From contig JAGFJL010000068.1 of assembly GCA_024102725.1 (NCBI GenBank), positions 62,001-126,000 of the forward strand: a DNA stretch of 64,000 nt, given 5' to 3'. Under the pieces are notes generated by a model. The model had not been told where the DNA came from. It searched no databases and saw only the letters and a list, made by a program, of their open reading frames with translations. Source of the stretch: Nitrococcus mobilis. GTDB lineage: Bacteria > Pseudomonadota > Gammaproteobacteria > Nitrococcales > Nitrococcaceae. Position numbers and translations under genes: made by a program. Of this stretch, positions 62,428 through 64,000 are shown one piece after another (positions within the stretch are counted from its first letter, which is position 1; the number at the start of each line of letters is the position of its first letter).

Positions 62428-63597
62428 ATGTCAATCCATAGCCTGTACGGCGCAGCTACGTTGCGATCCGAGTGTCTGCTGCTGGTGTTAGTGCTCATAT
62501 CCAGCGCCGTGGCGGCAACCGAGCCGCGAGACGCCAGTGCGCCGCCTAGCGTGGCGCAAACCCCGGCGGTGCCGCTCACTGACCTGCCCCGACTGGCGCA
62601 GATCCAAACGCAGCTCGAAGGTCGACGAGTCGTATTCGTCGGTGAGTTTCACTCACGGCTGCAAGATCACCGCATCCAGCTCGAGGTCATACGCCATTTG
62701 GCCGCGCAGGCGCAACCGCTTGCCATCGGCGTGGAGTGGTTTCAGCAACCGTTCCAGGGGGCCATAGATCGCTACCTCGAGGGTGCGATCGACGTGCGGG
62801 CACTGTTGCAGGCAAGCGAGTACTATAATCGCTGGGGCTACGACTTTCGCCTTTATGCACCCATACTGCGCTTCGCTCGGACGCACGGCATTCCGGTCAT
62901 CGCCCTGAATCTGCCCACGGAACTCACCCGAGCTGCAGCCCGGCAGGATCTCGGCGCACTGCCCCCCGCGCTACGCAAGTGGCTTCCGGATCAGCTCGAT
63001 CGCACGGATGCCGATTATCGGCATCGTCTCAAGCGCATCTATCGCTCGCACGGCGACCACGACAAGCTCGATTTCGAGCACTTCTACACCGTACAACTGC
63101 TCTGGGACGAGGGGATGGCTCAGTGCGCCGCCCATTATCTGGACATGCATCCAAACAGCCGCATGGTGATACTGGCTGGTTCCGGCCATCTGGCTTATGG
63201 TTCCGGCATCCCCAACCGGCTACGGCGGCGCACCGGGATCGACGGCGCGATCCTGCTACCCGGCTGGGAAGGTCCGCTGCAAGCTGGACTGGCAGATTAC
63301 CTGCTGCTGCCAGCCGCTAGGCACCTGCCCAAGCCAGGGCGACTGGGCCTTGCGTTACTGGCCAAAGCGGGGCACCTCATCGTGCACAGCTTCACCGATA
63401 ACAGCTCAGCACAGGCGGCAGGGCTGAAGACCGACGATGTGCTGCTCGCGATCAACGACCAACCGGTAAAAACCATCAACGACGTGCGCGCGGCGCTCTG
63501 GGATCATCCGCCGGGCGATGTAATGCAGGTTCGTGTGCGACGCACCGCAAGGTCCGGCGAGGAACGCCCGATCACGTTTGAGATCACCCTGCACTGA
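62428..63597 (+). CDS. ChaN-like protein with C-terminal PDZ domain
   Basis: The ChaN/DUF399 domain (residues 50-260) has VVFVGEFHSRLQDHRIQLEV, GVEWFQQPFQGAIDRYL and MVILAGSGHLAYGSGIP. ChaN proteins bind haem and are linked to iron uptake. A PDZ domain follows (about 310-389), with AQAAGLKTDDVLLAINDQPV. A signal peptide ends near residue 30 (VAA). This 389-residue combination suggests a periplasmic or surface scaffold. It follows the previous gene by 33 bases. Confidence 0.85.
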   Translation: MSIHSLYGAATLRSECLLLVLVLISSAVAATEPRDASAPPSVAQTPAVPLTDLPRLAQIQTQLEGRRVVFVGEFHSRLQDHRIQLEVIRHLAAQAQPLAIGVEWFQQPFQGAIDRYLEGAIDVRALLQASEYYNRWGYDFRLYAPILRFARTHGIPVIALNLPTELTRAAARQDLGALPPALRKWLPDQLDRTDADYRHRLKRIYRSHGDHDKLDFEHFYTVQLLWDEGMAQCAAHYLDMHPNSRMVILAGSGHLAYGSGIPNRLRRRTGIDGAILLPGWEGPLQAGLADYLLLPAARHLPKPGRLGLALLAKAGHLIVHSFTDNSSAQAAGLKTDDVLLAINDQPVKTINDVRAALWDHPPGDVMQVRVRRTARSGEERPITFEITLH

Positions 63598-63741
63598 TAC
63601 GCCTCCCTACTGACTCTCCTCACGCCCGCGATGCCGGGCCCGAGATCTCCTGCAACGCGCGCCGCAACACCAACCCCCTCCCGGCACATGCGCCGATCTG
63701 CCGGTCCAAGGTGGCGAGGGAGACGGCGGCGGGCAAGAGCA

Positions 63742-64000
63742 TCAAGCGTTCCACGCCGGTCTCGTAAAGCAGGGACTGCGCCGACACCGACGAGCCGCCG
63801 CGGCGATGATCTGCGCACGCTTTGCCTCGGCCGTAACCATCAGCACCGGCAGCACAGCGAGTTCCGGATCCGAGCGTATCCTTTCGAGCAGCTCCAGCCC
63901 TGTCATGCCGGGCATGTTCCAGTCCGTAACGAGCAAGTCGACCCCCCCACGGCGCAGCGCCGGCAACGCCGTATTGCCATCGTCAGCCTCGGCTGACGTT
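63742..64000 (-). pseudogene. response regulator receiver domain, 5' end outside the window, 3' end disrupted
   Basis: The frame shows CheY-type [20 protein letters not shown] with the phosphoacceptor aspartate and [19 protein letters not shown]. The usual K-P-F block should follow, but the frame instead reads arginine-rich sequence and stops at 63742. A different frame downstream ([20 protein letters not shown]) reads like coding sequence, so a frameshift or deletion near 63790 is likely. The N-terminus lies beyond the window. Confidence 0.6.

Overview
The window looks like about 64 kb of a GC-rich gammaproteobacterial chromosome. The order minor pilins - ispH - lspA - ileS - ribF - murJ - rpsT - proB - obgE - rpmA - rplU - ispB matches the pil/isp region of Pseudomonas-type genomes, and the gene families (PilY1, RecR/YbaB/DnaX with a 4.5S RNA beside them, CreA, YadGH-type ABC exporter) fit. 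I cannot name the genus. fkpB, which often lies between ispH and lspA in this order, is absent.

Layout. 1-9.7 kb: 5' part of carA (TTG start, behind a hairpin that reads as an attenuator), a two-gene ABC exporter, pncB, an H-NS-family regulator, the recR-ybaB-dnaX operon, the 4.5S SRP RNA, a J-domain membrane protein and an acidic protein of unknown role. 10.2-18.7 kb: tRNA-Thr and a type IV pilus minor-pilin/adhesin cluster (fimU-type, pilV, pilW, pilX, pilY1, pilY2-like, pilE, fimT-type). 18.7-30.5 kb: housekeeping block for isoprenoid and lipoprotein maturation, Ile-tRNA charging, flavins, peptidoglycan lipid flipping, ribosomal proteins, proline synthesis and octaprenyl diphosphate.

30.5-43.5 kb: a mobile-DNA locus at tRNA-Pro(CGG). 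The 3' half of the tRNA gene occurs three times. The first interval (11.6 kb) holds one long minus-strand operon: tyrosine integrase, a small helix-turn-helix protein, primase/helicase, a TubC-like protein, P27-type small terminase, many small genes, an HK97-type major capsid protein and a tape-measure-like protein. No large terminase, portal or prohead protease gene is present, so it resembles a phage satellite more than a complete prophage. Five clusters of an 8-bp iteron (TGCAACNG), each next to a TATA/C-rich tract, are spread through it, and a 20-bp repeat near both ends looks like integrase arm sites. The second interval (1.3 kb) has no integrase and carries a BrnT/BrnA-like toxin-antitoxin pair behind nested palindromes. 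This locus is the best candidate for a poorly described system.

43.6-64 kb: accessory and stress-related genes. They include a histidine phosphatase, an AraC regulator divergent from a cytochrome P460, a cardiolipin-synthase-like enzyme, SpoIIAA-like, phosphoribosyltransferase and PhaC-like hydrolase genes, GYD, Hsp20-Lon, a membrane-anchored glutamate-synthase-like flavoprotein, two lipoproteins, two CBS proteins, CreA, an FMN reductase and a ChaN-PDZ protein. Two pseudogenes (rtcB, yciA-like) and a broken response regulator at the right edge show local decay.

Two families of short dispersed repeats occur between genes: a palindromic CGTCATTCC...GGAATGACG family (four copies) and a ~70-bp family ending in AATAAA-CAGGGCT-like sequence (three copies).
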